Below, one piece after another: positions 5,746-6,978 of a DNA stretch of 6,978 bases. The translations under genes and the position numbers were made by a program. The DNA comes from a bacterium (lineage in GTDB: Bacteria; Desulfobacterota; DSWW01), in the NCBI GenBank assembly GCA_030609865.1, contig JAUWSZ010000119.1, forward strand, positions 1 to 6,978. Reading direction: 5' to 3'. The stretch's first letter is position 1; every line of letters begins with the position of its first letter. Under the pieces are notes generated by a model. It did not search any database. It saw only the letters and a list, made by a program, of their open reading frames with translations, and was not told the DNA's origin.

Positions 5746-5818
5746 CAAGCCGTGGGGTCAGGTCGTCATTCTACATTTTACGGCGAGCACCCGATGCGGT
5801 CGCCGCGCAGGATGACGA
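5746..5818 (+). repeat. GGGGTCA-type direct repeat, right copy, with hairpin
   Basis: Bases 5746-5772 repeat 5009-5035 (26 of 27). This copy also folds: TCGTCATTCT (5763-5772) pairs with AGGATGACGA (5809-5818) with one mismatch, and CGGCGA (5781-5786) pairs with TCGCCG (5800-5805) inside it. It looks like a fuller REP-like unit than the left copy. It begins 13 bases upstream of the promoter -35 of the antitoxin operon. Confidence 0.75.
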
Positions 5819-5912
5819 AACCCATTCCATGGTTTCCTCTCTGCCGGGTTTGCCCGAGGAGGCGTGCCAGACGTACGGCCGCGCCTGAGAAACCGAAGAC
5901 TGTGTCAGAAGA

Positions 5913-6242
5913 TCATGTTCTCGGACGATCCGGATCGCGGAGCGTTTCCGGCTCATGCCGCTGAGGGGCTTCTCCGCGGAATGAATCACCGACTGTCTCG
6001 TTCCGGACGATTGCGGAATTCTCGGTGTCCGGGTACCGTACGAGTCTTTCGCCTTCAGAGACAACAGCTACTGCTGTGACCGCGGCTGAAGTCACCATCA
6101 CGGCCGGAATGGCTACACATCCACCCGACACGACGGAACCAAGACCTAGAGAAAGGGCCAGCAAGACGTTCGGAAAGGCACTCAGGTATTTTTCGCCCCG
6201 TGGACGAACCGAACTATCATGTATGGGTTTGCGCCGTTTCAT
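5913..6242 (-). CDS. Small putative lipoprotein, family not recognised
   Basis: A 109-aa reading frame on the minus strand. The ATG at 6242 is chosen because GGGAGG lies about 6 bases upstream; the ATG at 6260 lacks such a site. The N-terminus is basic (MKRRK), residues 23-41 are hydrophobic (FPNVLLALSLGLGSVVSGG), and Cys42 could be a lipidation site, although Ser at -3 and a long n-region make it a weak lipobox. After Cys42 comes an Ala/Val-rich stretch to about residue 66, then a polar tail rich in Arg, Glu and Pro. The hydrophobic Val-Ala stretch could instead be a membrane segment. No function can be given. Its isolated position, with repeats on both sides, allows that it is a decayed gene or chance frame. 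Confidence 0.42.
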   Translation of the reverse strand: MKRRKPIHDSSVRPRGEKYLSAFPNVLLALSLGLGSVVSGGCVAIPAVMVTSAAVTAVAVVSEGERLVRYPDTENSAIVRNETVGDSFRGEAPQRHEPETLRDPDRPRT

Positions 6243-6391
6243 TTTCTTCCTCCCTCGCATGACGACCTTTATGAAATTAGGATGCGTTTCCTGATAGTAA
6301 GGATCCGGGCGTGGGCAGAAAGGTTACAGGTTGTTCAATGTGTTGAAAATGAACCGATCTTTCTTGGGTCGGGGGGGTGAGGACACTGGCG

Positions 6392-6528
6392 CTAGCGGGA
6401 TGACTTGGAAATATCGTCATGTTTCAGGAGAGTCTTGCCGTTCAGTGCTGTTATGGGAACCTATAACAGCACGAACAACTCTAGATCTGCCAGGGGCACA
6501 TAGCGATATTTCCAAGTCATCCCGCTAG
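6392..6528. mobile_element. Foldback (MITE-like) element with CTAG at both borders
   Basis: A perfect 21-bp inverted repeat, starting CGGGATGACTTGG, lies at 6396-6416 and 6504-6524. CTAG stands directly outside each end (6392-6395 and 6525-6528), as expected for a 4-bp target duplication; counting the CTAG and one more base, the perfect repeat is 26 bp (6391-6416 with 6504-6529). The interior holds a second perfect 10-bp inverted repeat, GTGCTGTTAT (6445-6454) with ATAACAGCAC (6463-6472), extended by GTTC/GAAC across a bulge. No transposase frame is inside, so it would need a partner in trans. Confidence 0.7.
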
Positions 6529-6554
6529 CAGCCCGTTGAAGAAGTGGCTGTTGG

Positions 6555-6700
6555 AGGCTGTTCAAAAAGTTCCAGATGCAAGGCAGGCAAAACATGCCCC
6601 CGCGAAGGCGGGGGTCCATGTAACGATGAAGCGTACTTCCTGTACGTTGAATGACGAGGGATGAAGCCGAACGCCGCAGATGGGACTTTTTCAACAGCCT
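6555..6700. mobile_element. 146-bp inner element with AGGCTGTT...AACAGCCT terminal inverted repeats
   Basis: The 25-base ends 6555-6579 and 6676-6700 are inverted copies matching at 21 of 25 positions (AGGCTGTTSAAAAAGT...). The right end is also similar, in direct orientation, to 6889-6912 (3 mismatches in 24), so inner and outer elements belong to one family. The interior carries the CCCCCGC hairpin and a CGTAC/GTACG stem near 6632-6646. It is too short for a transposase. Elements with TTTTTCAACAGCC ends are common in several proteobacterial groups (from memory). Confidence 0.65.
6597..6614. repeat. CCCCCGC/GCGGGGG hairpin repeat inside the inner element
   Basis: A perfect 7-bp stem, 6597-6603 with 6608-6614, around GAAG, with CATG on both sides. 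Read on the minus strand it is the same repeat type as the hairpins at 997-1063 and 2878-2893. It sits inside another repeat element, showing insertion or shared origin. Confidence 0.7.
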
Positions 6701-6888
6701 CCGAGGGGCTGGTCCCGAAAAGCCGGTGGAACAGCCATGAAAGCAGAGCTCAAGTTGTTCGGTGCTATCCTGGGTTCCGTCGGGGATTTGTGTGTGTAAT
6801 TCCCTGTCACGGCTCGATTTGCTGGGGCTCCGTCTCTGCCTCCCCCTGTCGCCCGGCACAAATCTCGTCCGCGACAGGCCAATTGCAC
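6701..6888. other. Non-coding interior of the outer element
   Basis: No supportable gene is seen on either strand. The clearest structure is a perfect 8-bp inverted repeat CCTGTCGC (6845-6852) with GCGACAGG (6871-6878), loop 18, lying close to the right end of the outer element. A GT-run (about 6788-6798) stands between GGGAT and ATTCCC. Confidence 0.45.
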
Positions 6889-6941
6889 CAGATGGGCGTT
6901 TTTCAACGGCCTGCTAGAGAATCGGAGAGAACAGTCGGGCC

Positions 6942-6978
6942 AGCCTGACCCCGAAATCGAACACGAAGCCCCGGGTCA
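6942..6978. repeat. Probable partial GGGGTCA-type repeat at the window edge
   Basis: TGACCCC (6946-6952) and, 19 bases later, GGGTCA at the last bases form an inverted pair. The final AAGCCCCGGGTCA resembles the AAGCCGTGGGGTCA core of the copies at 5009 and 5746 with a few differences. The unit is cut by the window end, so this is tentative. Confidence 0.35.

Larger units (their letters stand above)
6525..6917. mobile_element. Degenerate outer element with CAGSCCGTTGAA ends and CTAG borders
   Basis: Left end CAGCCCGTTGAAGAA (6529-6543) is the inverse of the right end TTTTTCAACGGCCTG (6899-6913), 13 of 15 matching. CTAG borders both ends (6525-6528 and 6914-6917), and the left CTAG is shared with the foldback element. 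The interior is non-coding and contains the related inner element. Probably a remnant or composite of small non-autonomous elements. Confidence 0.5.

Noticed and set aside
5771..6064. 97-codon minus-strand frame overlapping the lipoprotein gene
   Set aside because: It overlaps the hairpin repeat and the better-supported frame 5913-6242, with no ribosome binding site.
6461..6859. 132-codon minus-strand frame near the right end
   Set aside because: It crosses the borders and inverted repeats of two elements and has no recognisable domain or start site.

Overview
The window looks like a piece of a GC-rich bacterial chromosome (GC-rich by eye, not computed). It has two halves. The left half (1-4662) carries three same-strand metabolic genes. 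The right half (4663-6978) is gene-poor and consists of gene remnants, a toxin-antitoxin pair and layered repeat elements. The intergenic repeats (ATTCCCGCG...CGCGGGAAT hairpins, a CCCTCTCCC/GGGAGAGGG hairpin, TTTTTCAACAGCC-ended elements, GGGGTCA repeats) are of kinds common in Deltaproteobacteria/Desulfobacterota and related lineages. That placement is a weak inference, and no marker gene is present to confirm it.

Left half: (1) the C-terminal 328 codons of an MtmB-family (monomethylamine:corrinoid methyltransferase-like) protein. It has no in-frame UAG and has Gly where methanogen MtmB carries pyrrolysine. (2) A 557-aa FAD-dependent dehydrogenase with a C-terminal Tyr-x-Ser-Gly signature like 3-ketosteroid delta4-(5alpha)-dehydrogenases. 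(3) A 569-aa FAD-dependent dehydrogenase with the Tyr-Pro-Gly-x-Gly signature of 3-ketosteroid delta1-dehydrogenases (KstD). The genes are separated by spacers of about 140-150 bases filled with hairpin repeats. Together the two flavoenzymes could desaturate ring A of a 3-ketosteroid to a 1,4-diene. A non-pyrrolysine, cobalamin-type methyltransferase next to them suggests methyl-transfer chemistry on the same or a related ring substrate. The A-ring methylation that converts estrogens to androgens in anaerobic degraders is the obvious precedent. This is a hypothesis: the corrinoid partner and the methyltransferase N-terminus lie outside the window.

Right half: a 5' stub of a tyrosine-recombinase-like gene with its ribosome binding site, cut after about 12 codons by a repeat; a minus-strand Phd/YefM antitoxin and PIN (VapC) toxin pair lying between two direct copies of that repeat; a small putative lipoprotein on the minus strand; then a foldback element and a nested pair of TTTTTCAAC-ended elements whose outer borders are all CTAG. 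The last bases resemble the start of another GGGGTCA-type repeat.
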